From contig CAMQGK010000416.1 of the NCBI GenBank assembly GCA_947000775.1, positions 2,534,001 through 2,598,000 on the forward strand: a DNA stretch of 64,000 nt. Reading direction: 5' to 3'. This document shows positions 24,605 to 34,945 of this stretch, piece after piece; the first letter of the stretch is position 1, and every line of letters begins with the position of its first letter. Source of the stretch: Pterois miles (taxonomy: Eukaryota > Chordata > Actinopteri > Perciformes > Scorpaenidae). Below the pieces are notes generated by a model, which worked only from the letters and a program-made list of their open reading frames with translations, ran no database searches and was not told where the DNA came from. The translations under genes were made by a program, and so were the position numbers.

Positions 24605-25400
24605 ATGTCTATGTAAAGATATAGAGGATTAACGTCAACCTGAGTCTATGATATCACAACATTAATGTATCAACAACTATTGTCTATGTAAAGGTATAGA
24701 GGAGTAATGTCTACCTGAGTCTATGATATCACAACATTAATACATCAGCAACTAGAAAAGCACTCTGAGAGTGCAGACATCTGCCAAGCACCATAGTTTC
24801 CCCCCTGGCGGTTTCTTCTGGATCTATCTCCTCTAGTATTAAAGCTAGATCAAATTCGTTGGCATACTTCAGATTTGTCTCAGCTACACGATGTCGCTTG
24901 TTAGAAATTTCTACCTCTAATATTAAATGCACAGTAGGCCAAAATGTAAGAGTACCCCCATTTTTTATATAAATTGCTATACAATCCGCCATCTGGATCA
25001 GCCTTTGGGATTTGATAGAAGTACACATTGTAAATCCCTGAGTCAAATTTCATGAGCTTTGGGCAACAATTACCAGAAATACTGAGAAACAATTTTTTGG
25101 GTCCCATTTACCCCAATGTTAACGGAAATTTCAAAGTGATCCAGAATCCAGGATTTCTTCCGGATCACCCCCAAAATTAAATCAGTTCTTCTTTTTCACA
25201 TTTTCGACATACCCTGAGAATTTCATCAAAATCTGTCAATAGGCTTTTGACTTATCTTGAACACAGACAAACAAACAGACAGATAAACACCGGCAAAAAC
25301 ATAACCTCCTTGGCGGAGGTAACAACTATTGTCTCTGTAAAGATATTATAGTAGTAGTATAGTAATGTCTACCTGAGCAGAGAATGAAGTCTCTCTCCCT
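24605..25400 (+). repeat. 75 bp repeat units interrupted by an insertion
   Basis: Two tandem units, 24605-24679 and 24680-24754, share TGTCTATGTAAAG, TCACAACATTAAT and CAACCTGAG-like strings. A third unit starts after the insertion, at 25323, and runs to GCAGAGAATGAAGTCTCTCT near 25400. Minus-oriented relatives lie at 21047-21170, in the duplicated copy near 22560-22680, and at 60812-60912. The family is therefore dispersed as well as locally tandem. Confidence 0.75.
24755..25322 (+). mobile_element. 568 bp dispersed element with 6 bp flanking repeat
   Basis: Runs from GAAAAGCACTCTGAGAGTGC to a 3' end reading AACCTCCTTGGCGGAGGTAA, which forms a small hairpin (CCTCC...GGAGG). CAACTA flanks it on both sides (24749-24754 and 25323-25328) within the 75 bp repeat, as expected for a target duplication. 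The 3' end is one I recall as very common in fish genomes, probably a LINE (RTE-like) or SINE 3' end, but I cannot fix the family. Short minus-strand frames inside are not conserved proteins. Confidence 0.65.
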
Positions 25401-25754
25401 GTTCATGCTTGTGAGCGTGCCCCACTGGCTCATTCACACCGCTACTCTGCACTGTGCTCATACAGTGGTTACAGCTTGGTAGGGTCATGGAAGCGTAGCG
25501 CCCACCCTCTGATTCCCCCTCAGGTTAAAACTGTTAGCACAGTTGCTGTTGTTTGCACTGTTGTCACTGTTAGTTGCAAGTCACCGGCTGCTCTTTGCCC
25601 ATGTCGTCTGTCTCTGTTTGACATATCCTGTCAGCATTTCTGAAACTACACGATGCTTCAAGATCAACAACCTATAATTCAAAGGGAAGTAAGAAAATAT
25701 TGATACACATATGTATCACAATATTATGTTTTGCAATACTATGTTGATTTTCAA

Positions 25755-26850
25755 AAGGCTGCATTGTTTTTTAATTAACCTCTGAAAGGAGGAGGTTGTA
25801 GTGGGCTCTGTTTTAAAGCTAGCGAAGGTACTGTCATAATATGAAACTAAAAAAAACCAATGGAATCCATTGGTACTAACAATGTCACAAACGCTGTACA
25901 TGTTACACATGTCATACATATCCTGAATGTGTCACACCTGCAGTGTCTTAGGTCATGTTTTCATTTTCATTCATTCATAATGTGTTTCCTGTTTTATGTT
26001 CTCACTCACCTCTCCTCTCGTTTCAGACAACTTCACTTCCTGCCCCTGTGTGTTTTCGCTTCCGTTTCTGTGATTGACAGCCCTGACCCTATTCCTTCAC
26101 CTGTGTCTGACTGTCTGCCCCGCCCTGATTGTCTTCACCTGCATCTTGTTATCTTCCTCCTCCTTAGAGTATTTAATGTGTCCTGTCCCCCTTCTGTGCC
26201 AGTTTGGCTTCGTTCCCCCATGACAAGCGTTCCAGCAATCTTTCCTGTTTGATGTCATTCCGGTTTGTTGAATCTTGAATTTTGGACTTTGACTGTGGTT
26301 TGCCTGCCCCTCTGGATTTGTTTGCCTGTCTGACTGCTTTCCTGTGTACTGAACCTGTTTACTCCAGTAAAGACTCCATCTGTCTTTAGAGTCGTGCGTT
26401 TGAGTCCTGACTTCTCTGGTGTCCCAGCTGTTACAGAATGATGCGAAGAATGCTAAAGAACACTCCAAAGCTGCACAAAATTTTGGAGAGGAAAAACTGT
26501 CACGGCCATTTCAAAGACGTCCCTTGACCTCTGACCTCCAGATATGTGAATGAAAATGGATTCTATGGGTACCCACGAGTCTCCTCTTTACAGACATGCC
26601 CACTTTATGATAATCACATCCAATTTTTTTGCATACATTATAATTGTGTTTTGTGTGTGTGTATTTTTGCCTATTCTAAAAATGGTGTAGCTTATTTGAC
26701 TATTTCTGTATACTGGGGTCCCTAAATAGTCTTGAAATTTTGTAAAATGAGTATTACTAGAAAGCTGAGACTCTTGTGGATCCAATGAGTCCAATTGTAT
26801 TCATGTGTGATGATGATAGTTCCCATAGTAGCCACTTCACAAGGACTTTT
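25755..26850 (+). repeat. Old dispersed repeat R1, copy 1, split by a solo LTR
   Basis: The right part (26436-26850) contains GGAAAAACTG, CCCTTGACCTCTGACCTC, GGTACCCACGAGTCTCC, ATGCCCACTTTATGATAATC and CTTGTGGATCCAATGAGTCC. The same blocks occur in reverse order and strand at 43340-43641 plus 44179-44270. The left part (about 25755-25929) precedes the LTR. The element is non-coding and I assign no superfamily, although a non-autonomous DNA transposon is plausible. Confidence 0.75.
25930..26435 (+). mobile_element. Solo LTR, 506 bp, target duplication GAATG
   Basis: Begins TGTCACACC and ends CAGCTGTTACA, giving the TG...CA termini of an LTR with imperfect terminal inverted bases. GAATG lies directly on both sides (25925-25929 and 26436-26440). 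Internal landmarks are a TATA-like TAGAGTATTTAATGTG, a CT-rich U3-like stretch and AGTAAAGACT near the end. It is related to 43647-44173 along its length. With one LTR and no internal region, this is the product of LTR-LTR recombination. A Gypsy-type or other retroelement origin cannot be told from the LTR alone. Frames through it are not genes. Confidence 0.85.
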
Positions 26851-27719
26851 TTAACTTGATTTATTAATTTTATACATATGGTGTGTCTTTATACAATAGT
26901 GGTTTTCCTAAAATCAGATTTTAAAAAAACATATCACCTTGCATACAGTATCACAGTACAATATATTGAATCGTTACCCCTGTGTCATGATCATATCTTA
27001 TCACCAGATTCTTGCCAATACACAGCCCTAATAATTCAGACACCAACTACAGTATGTGTAGAAGTCTGTCAGTTGCCTTGTATTACTTTTAAAACAACAT
27101 ACAGTATATACACGATGACTGCTAACACTTTCATTTGAATTTGTTGTAATCTGTTTGTTTTTCTCGCTACTTCTATGTTCTAATCATTTCTCATGTGTGT
27201 AGTAATGTTCCATTACTTTGTCCACCCACTGTGGAAGGTAGAGAGTCCATGTTGTTTGCGTAGGAGTGAGAGAGGTTGCAATCAGCTACCAACAGCGAGG
27301 AACAAAAGAGAGGGAGGAACGGAGGGATTAAAACTAGCGAGGGAGAGGTGAGAGCAAGTATCGGTTCTCACAACCCCTCCCTCTCTCTGGGCCTCATCCC
27401 CGATGCCTGCTGCATCTCACCGGGTGGTCAGGACTCCTGATGCCAGTCTGAGTCTCAGCTGCTGAGAACTGGATGCACAGCAATAAGAAGGAAAAAGAAC
27501 ACCTGAATTATACTGTTTAAGTACAGAATATGCGTTTATGCACAAGGGTAACTGTCTTTCACCCACAGAGTGAGGTGTTCTGCCTAAATCTGAGTCATCT
27601 AAGTCACATTTTTTACATTAAAAACATCCTGCAGCACACCCCCAACCAAAAATATTATAAAATGATACTTTTTGCCGAATAATGACAATATGGTCGCTTA
27701 ATTTATGTACTGTATACTC

Positions 27720-28013
27720 ACTATATGGATAAACACAAAGCTGATATCCTGGGAGGAATTGAAGACAGACACACACAAAGCTCTTCCTCAACAGCTCTCA
27801 GTCTCTCTGTAGTCTCTGTAGTCAGTTTATAGCTAGCTTTGAGGGCTCGCTCATTCACCTTTGTGGTTGTTCTCATAAAAGTCGCCTGCTTCTCCGTGTT
27901 TTCACGCAGGTAAACAAAATAGTCCATGTGCTTGTTTTGAAGCAGTAGGTGTTTTGTTTGGAGATGGTGCTGAAGCTTACTTGAGGCCATGGCACTGTTG
28001 GATTATGGAGATA
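27720..28013 (-). pseudogene. hAT transposase fragment (BED-finger C-terminal part)
   Basis: The minus strand encodes SNSAMASSKLQHHLQTKHLL followed by LQNKHMDYFVYLRENTEKQA and TKVNERALKASYKL. This matches the end of the BED zinc finger and the following linker of hAT transposases and their domesticated ZBED5/FAM200 relatives (typical text SKLKRHLxTKHxxLQNK and ALxASY). The histidine pair of the finger (HHLQTKH) is present. The CxxC half and the catalytic and dimerisation regions are absent, and after ALKASYKL the frame becomes unrelated. It is a dead fragment of about 90 codons. Confidence 0.75.
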
Positions 28014-31000
28014 CATTTGTCTCTTTATTATTCAATCAAATAGAATAGATTTGTAACCAAAAAAGAGATGTGAGAGCAAAAAATAATAGGTTGCAATTGA
28101 AAAAAAAAAATCAAAAGCATATTTCCTCAACTTCAATCAAAACTAATGTTTGTAAGTAAAAACGTACGATCATTTTGCTTATAAATCAATCCTCTTTGCT
28201 TGTGAGTTAAAAAAGTTTTGCTTGAAAATCAGTCCTCTTTGTTTGCAAGTTCAAAAGTTTTGTCTTGCTAATTCAGCTGCACTTCCTGGGCGGGGCCTAC
28301 GCTGATGGCTGAGAGAAGAGTTTCTATTGGTGCGTTGGACCTGGCTCCAGCTTGGGCTACACTTCCGCATTACACACGCTTCTCCCTTGAGTTACCAGAG
28401 GGAAGTTAAGTAATGAATTTACTTTAAAAAAGAGGCAAACCAATTGCTGTCTGAGGATAGTAAATCAATGTAAAGATGTGGTGTGTTTTAGTAAATTCCT
28501 GGCAGCATGGTTAATTATCAGGTAGCAACCTCTGGTTCTGAGAAGTGAAGCCAATGCTGAAGTGTCTTAAATCTGTATTATTTCTAATATCCAGTGTGAC
28601 TGTATAGAAGTGTATGAGAAAATGAGCATCTAACTTGATTTATTACCTCCGTAAATACTGTAAACATGAGTTTATGGTCTCATTCGCTAGTTTCAAGTCT
28701 TCATTTAATAAATTATGGTCCCATTTAGAGTCAAATAGACCATAAAGCAGTGGGTGCTTTCGGGCGGGGCTACCTTCTTTTCCCTGTTTTCACTTCATGG
28801 AAGTTATTTGCAACACTCTGGTCACCTGAAAATGTCTTATTCAGCGTTCAGTTGTACTTAACTCCACCCTCTCGTGTCAGTTCTGGTAGCAAAAAAACAA
28901 GATGGCTTCAGCCAAAATGCCGAAGACAAGGTTTCAAAACCAATGGGAGATTTCACAGTGACTTCTTACAGTCTGTGTTAAGTATACACAATTTGTATCT
29001 AATTAGCTAAAACATGTTAAAGTATTGTATTGTCCTGGTTTTTCTGTTTGTCACCCCAAAACTAGAGTCTCCTGATCTATTACACAAACTGACTATTTTC
29101 TGTCATCATAGGCTTTAGTATGAATGTGTCAGTCTGTGACAGTGAGATAAAGTTCTTCTATATACATGAGCTGCGGTGCTCAGCCATTGATTCCCATTGG
29201 CACACATTGTTTCAGCCCCTGAAGTCCAGTCAGTGAAAGGAGATAAACCTCAGTGTTGTTTCCCCCTCAATACTACTTCTCTTATATATTTGATGAGCAG
29301 TTGAAGAGGTGATGGGTGGACTGACTGAATCAATATTTAATCACCCAGTGTGTGGTACTGACCTGAGACCAGAGAAAGTGGACATTAGAGGAAAAAATCA
29401 TGAGGGGAAGGATGAGTTAGGAGTATGAAGAAACGCTGTTGTTTGTCTGGAATTATGACAGGAGTGTTTCTGCTGTTCTGAGACTGAAAGCATTAGGAAC
29501 ATATCTTACCATCTTGTTCCTGAAATTGTCTGCATTAGTGATTTTCAACTTCAGAGACAAAATAATCCTCTTGACTCTGCAAATCTTCTGCAAATTTGCA
29601 AGAATGAAATCAAGGGAAAACAGTTCCAACACAGACACTGAAACCCAGCTGATTGTTTCTGGTGCTGCAGTCCTTACACCATTATTACGCTAGCTAGAAC
29701 ATAGAGTGTTCTTCACTAAGACTGTAATAAATATTAGCTTTGCAGTCACCCGTGGCTCAAAGCTAATAGCAAACTAGTTGAAATCTAAAGTCATGAAAGT
29801 TAATGTGCTATTTCTCTTTGTTAATTCAAGTCTTTTATCAATATATCTTGAGGCAGTTTCATAGAGAGTGGGAGGTTTGTTACCTTTCAGTAGAATCAAG
29901 CACCACACCTGTTGCTGCTGCTATACACAATACTCTTTTCTATGATAATAATTAAAAATACTATGGGAAAATGTCAACATTTTGCAAGAATAGGAAAAAA
30001 GCATTTCCATATAATTCAGTCCACTGTCTTCTGGAACCCTTGAATTCATCATAATTTCCCTCCCCAGGTTTTTGGGGGTTCAGTGTCTTGCTCAAACACT
30101 CATGTCAAACATGACAGACCAGTAACCTGTAAATGAAATTTCCAGCCATGTGGCTGCAACAACTTTAAGTTTACAGAGCTGTTGTGAATGATATGATAAA
30201 ATTAGGAGCATGAGAGCCCATACCAGTCTGCCCATTGCCGCCCAATCTCCAGTTCTCCAGTAGCACTGTTAGCTGCTCGTCAACAGCTAAGCCATTGCCA
30301 TGTTGAGAACTGTGTGGAAGCAATAGTAATGCTCTGAATTCCGTATTGAGCACCTTTAAGTTGATCAGCATAAAATATTGATGTGATATCAATGCACGCT
30401 TAACTACAACCTTTAAATAATGTATAATAATATAAAACATGAGTTGAGTGTGTTTAAATATGCAATATTAATGTGAAAAGAAAATGACTGTGTTTTGGAT
30501 GGTTATTCTATAGTAAAAATGTTTTAGGATTAATGATGTTTCAGCCATCCAGTGAAGATCTGGACACCCTGTTGTTAGTCCATCCTTTCACATCAAGACA
30601 AACCGGTGAGTCTATTTTGATTCATTTTTAATTGGGGATGTTGATGGTAGGCTGGTTGTATCTTTGCACTGCTGCTACTATGGTTTTTCTTTAGAAGAAT
30701 ATTGCTGACAGAAGTTAACATTTTTTAAGTTGCGTTGTTTGATTGTGGTGGGCTGTCTTTTTCATAGGGTGGTTTGTCTGTGTGTTACACTGAAGGAAAG
30801 AGAGACATAGAGAGGCACTCATTCAAAATGTGCCTTCACACTGTCATTAGCTTCTTACTTAGGCTGCCACACCTGCAGTGTGTTTTTCTGATTACAGATT
30901 GCCATTGGAGATGTTTGTCACAAAAACTTGGGAAAGATAAAATTAGAAGTCTGCTTACCAGAATGTGTAGCATGATTAGCTGCTGTCAGCTTGATTCCTC

Positions 31001-32045
31001 CTAGCCATGGTCAGGAGTTTTAATGTTTGGGCATAGGGAGAATGTTGAGAATTTAGTCACGAGTCATTGGTGTTAATGTCCAAGTCAAGATACAGGTCTT
31101 TTATGATTTTCTCAAGTCAAGTCTAAAGTCATTAGATTCATGAGCAAAGTCACACGAACCTCTGGTTCACACTTCTCTCCCATTTCAGCCCCCCATTGTG
31201 TAGCTACCCACCAACCAGAGTCACTTGAACAGTCTCTGGCTCTCTCTTGCTCCCCACCTGCAAACATGGCTAATTGTAAATATTCATGCATGAATGTATT
31301 CAGAGAGCTTGGCATGGCCCACTTTGTCCAAGTCACCACCTGCTGTACTGCACCCCAATGATCATTTTCTCCATAGACTGCATTTATAAAAGAATGTTTA
31401 AAATAAAATAATTTAAGTGGCAGACAAGGTGAGTTATTAATATTTATACTTCATAAATTATTTTGGAAAAACCTAATCGTAAAGCTATCATAAGCCGTCA
31501 TCTGAGAGTTAAGTGTATACAAGCAAGTGGGGCCAGGCAACTAATGTTCAGAGGAAGCAAACTAGGAAGGGACTTTTTTGGCATGTATGCTGGGTAAGTA
31601 GCTTTCATTTGAATGACTGGCCGCCATCTCAAAAAATGGTATCCAGTTCTCATAACACATTCATGGCTGGAACTCACCCATGCACCCACTCAATTAATTT
31701 GATTTCAAAGTCAGGATAAGTTTGTTGCTGTGAAACTGCTGTTAAGAGACAAATAGGAAGGATTGCTTGGTGACATAATGAACTTATGAATGTATGCCTT
31801 TATGGCTATCAGATAATAGTATCAAATAAGTAAATGATGCTGTGATTCATCATGCTTTTATCTGCAAACAAGCAGAGCTACTGAGTTGTGAGCTACATTT
31901 TTTGACAATAACAAAGATTTATCTTTAAAAAATCATTAAAATGTTTGGGTTCTGATCATAACGATTCTGATTTATACTGAAAATAATTAGAAACCCAATT
32001 ACAGCCCATAGATTTTACAGTACTGTATAAAAGAAGAGGACATAG
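28014..32045. other. Intronic sequence, no gene seen
   Basis: Four kilobases of AT-rich intron. The frames present (up to 89 codons) match nothing and no repeat with another copy in the window was found. Confidence 0.4.
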
Positions 32046-32116
32046 CCACCATGATGTGTTTTTTCAGCAAGAAAAATGTCACGGTGCCTGTTACACCTGT
32101 CCCCGGCCCTGAACAG
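32046..32116 (-). repeat. Dispersed repeat, inverted partner of 55943-56010
   Basis: On the minus strand this reads GGGGACAGGTGTAACAGGCA, then ATTTTTCTTGCTGAAAAAAC. The plus strand at 55943-56010 reads GGGGACAGGTGTAACGGGCA, then ATTTTTCTTGATGAAAAAAC. Both share the peptide frame GDRCN...IF(L)..EKT, but no protein family was recognised. Confidence 0.65.
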
Positions 32117-32179
32117 TATGGCCCTGAAAAATCCACAGTCCCTGGTGTGACAAATGTGTGATGTTTGCTGATGACTAGG

Positions 32180-33004
32180 CTTAAAGATCAGCTCCACTAG
32201 ACATTTTGGCACGGCTGCGAATGAGCTGAAGGAGATGGCAAAAAGAGCTTTTTACACCATCAAAAGAAAAATACCAATTGATATATTGGTTGAAAATTCT
32301 AAATGCAGTAACAGACCCAATAATACTATATAGTAGTGAAGTGTAGGGTCCAGTAGCCAGCCAAGACCTCCCAAAATGGGAACAACATCCACTGGAAACC
32401 CTGCATTCAGAATTGTGCAAAATCATACTTAGAGATCACAGACACACAGGCAATGATGCATGCAGGGAGGAACTTGGTCAATACCCCCTACTACTGAAAA
32501 TTCAAAAAAGTCATCATATTTTATAAACACGTCCTCTCCTACTACTACAGGGCCCTGCAGTGCCAAGAGCTGAACAAAGAGAAGAGTCCTGAAGCTCTGC
32601 CTCCCACACCAGGGCTTCAAGACAGTCACCAAACAGTCTGGTTCAACCGAATCATCTCAAAACAAAAAATATATATATATACAGTATATCATCAAAGTAC
32701 CTGACCACCATGACTGACAGCAAACTAAGAAAAACCCTGACAATGTCCAGACTGAGTGGACACAGCCTGGCCATAGACACAGGCAGTCACAGGCACAACA
32801 GTCGACCCAGAGAAGACAGGCTGAAATATACAATATATACTGTATATACTGTATAGATAGATAGATAATCTGTACTAATTGTATTCATTATATTCTGATT
32901 AGTTTTCTTGTGTAAAATGTAATGATTCAATAATGTGGAACGTAGCTTTGGCAATGATATAACCTGAACATTCATGCCAATAAGGCTTATTTGAATTTGA
33001 GAAA
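32180..33004 (+). pseudogene. LINE 3' fragment: reverse transcriptase C-terminal region
   Basis: Successive frames give NELKEMAKRAFYTIKRKI, then WLKILNAVTDPIILYSSEV, LETLHSEFCKIILRDHRHTG, ACREELGQYPLLLKIQK and, near 32710-32800, KLRKTLTMSRLSGHSLAI. I recognise this as the region after the reverse transcriptase core in a fish non-LTR retrotransposon (YxSEVWGP ... LHxxFCK ... ACRxELGxYPL ... LRKTLTxxRLS). The 3' end CATGCCAATAAGGCTTATTT at 32974-32993 resembles the end of such LINEs. There are frameshifts and a stop in place of W in SEVWGP. It is 5'-truncated and dead. The clade (I, Jockey or relative) is uncertain. Confidence 0.7.
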
Positions 33005-33124
33005 CACTACATTTAATAACAAAGACAACTTTACTGCTAATTTGTTATCTGCTTCAATGATTTGCTCAACACACACTCACAACACACACATTACATTTAC
33101 GCTGCTTTTATGACAACATAATAA

Positions 33125-34675
33125 AAAAAGAGATGGAAGATTTGACAGACCACAGTACCTCAGACTCTACCCAAAGAGACCACACCATGTCTTTATGTAC
33201 TCCCTAAGATCTATAAAGAAGGGGTCCCCCTCAGACCCATTGTTAGCAGCATTAATTCAGTCACATACAATATCGCTAAGTATGTTGCCAACATCTTAGC
33301 CCCTTTGGTTGGTAATACACCACACCACATTAAAACTCTAGGAGTTTGTGCGAAAAGTCAGAGGTCTAAGAATGGAACCAGATGAAACCATGGTCTCATA
33401 TGATGTTACATCCTTATTCACTTGCATCCCGACCATGGAGGCAGTGGAAATGGTGAGACATCATCTGAAGCAGGACCAAAACTTACAGGACAGAAGCAAT
33501 CTCAACCCAGACCAGATCTGCCAGCTACTGGATTTGTGCCTCAACACCACATATTTCCAGTTTAACAATACCTTTTACAGACAGAAACATGGCTGTGCCA
33601 TGGGCTCACCGGTATCCCCCATTGTGGCAAATCTCTACATGGAAAAGGTAGAACAGAAGGCACTTGATTCATACAAGGGAACATCACCAAGCCATTGGTT
33701 CAGGTATGTGGATGACACTTGGGTGAAAATCAAAACCCAAGAGGTCCAGGCTTTCACAGAGCACATCAACTCAGTGGACAAGAACATCAAGTTCACTAGA
33801 GAGGATGTTAAGGACAACCACTTACCTTTTTTGGACTGTGATGTTCATTGGATGAGGACAGGAGCCTCCACATTGGGGTGTATAGGAAACCCACTCACAC
33901 AGACCAATACCTTCTCTTTGACTCACACCACCCTCTGGAGCACAAACTAGGTGTTATCAGAACCCTACAACACAGGGCTGATAATGTACCAACCACCACA
34001 CAGGCCCAAGCGAAAGAGCACAAACATCTAAGGGGAGCTCTCAAAACTTGACAGAGTAACGCGCTCCAAGAAGACCACCAACGCAGAGGGAGCCGAGGAC
34101 AGAAACAAACGAAGGAACATAGTCATTCCCTATGTGTCCGGGGTATCGGAAAAACTCAGAAGAGTTTTTAACAAACACCGAATCCCAGTGTGTTTCAAAC
34201 CGGCAACACCCTCAGGCAGAAACTGGTCCACCCCAAAGACAGGCTACCACACTCACAAAAAAGCAACCTGGTTTATGCTGTCTAATGCAGCGAGGAATGC
34301 AAGGACCTCTACATTGGGGAAACCAAACAAACCTTAAAAAGCGCATGGCCCAACATAGAAGGGCCAACTCCTCAGGTCCAGATTCAGCTGTCTTTTTACA
34401 TCTTAAGTAAAAGGCTCCTCCTTTGAGGAAGAATGTTAAAATCTTGGAAGAGAGGAAGATGGTTTGAAAGAGGAGTAAAGGAAGCCATCTATGTTAAATT
34501 GGAAAAACCATCTTTAAACAGAGGAGGGGGTCTCAGACACCACCTATCCCCCATCTACAATGCTGCACTTTCAGCAGTACCAAGAAAATTCCATATCAAA
34601 GACAGTCCGAAACTAACCTCAAGTGTCCCTAACGAACACAACGACTGTCGTCCACTGGCAACACACGATGCCTAA
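33125..34675 (+). pseudogene. Penelope-like element: reverse transcriptase plus GIY-YIG endonuclease, frameshifted
   Basis: Encodes in order: an upstream RT block (GVPLRPIVSSINSVTYNIAK, about 33222); the RT core in the 33348-33950 frame with VSYDVTSLFTCIP, QKHGCAMGSPVSPIVANLYM and the catalytic YVDDTWV; thumb-side LPFLDCDV; then, in another frame from about 33850, HIGVYRKPTHTDQYLLFDSH; then RRVFNKHRIPV; a GIY-YIG block DLYIGETKQTLK near 34305-34345; and its C-terminal segment (RWFERGVKEAIYVKLEKPSL) to 34675. This domain order is diagnostic of Penelope-like elements. At least four frame changes (near 33340, 33850, 34060-34130 and 34340) and loss of the N-terminal region show it is dead. Its 3' tail continues to 34945. 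Confidence 0.9.
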
Positions 34676-34824
34676 CGACTGTTGTGTTGGCCCCATTGAT
34701 CCTTAACGACTGTCGTCCACTAGTGGGACTCACACTGAAACTCCACTAACGAACTATTGTCTTAGGAGAATAAGGGGCGGACACTTCCATAGAGGTTAAA
34801 AACCTGGGTCTTACTCCACTGTTT

Positions 34825-34945
34825 GTCAGACTAGTGGGGACTAGTCAGACTGCAGCGTTCGAACTGATGAAGCCACTTGGATAAGGGGCGAAACGTCTTC
34901 AGGGACAAATCTAAGTCCAGTTGCCTTCGATTCAACTTTTGCCAG
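34825..34945 (+). ncRNA. Hammerhead-ribozyme-like tail of the Penelope-like element
   Basis: CTGATGA (34864-34870) is followed by GCCACTT-GGAT-AAGGGGC (a hairpin with one A/G mismatch), GAAA (34890-34893), then C and GTC. These are the conserved parts of a hammerhead: the CUGAUGA core, stem II, GAAA, and a cleavage triplet GUC. Stem III is just A-U and C-G, and ACGU is self-complementary, so a dimer could form a 4 bp stem III. GAA before the core pairs with TTC after GTC as the start of stem I. Hammerheads are known in Penelope-like elements. This copy breaks off at GCCAG before an A-run. It lies 150 bp after the GIY-YIG frame. Confidence 0.65.

Noticed and set aside
26097..26468. 123-codon minus frame and 130-codon plus frame at 25860-26252
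   Set aside because: Both lie in the solo LTR. No protein similarity, and they are broken in the related LTR at 43.65 kb.
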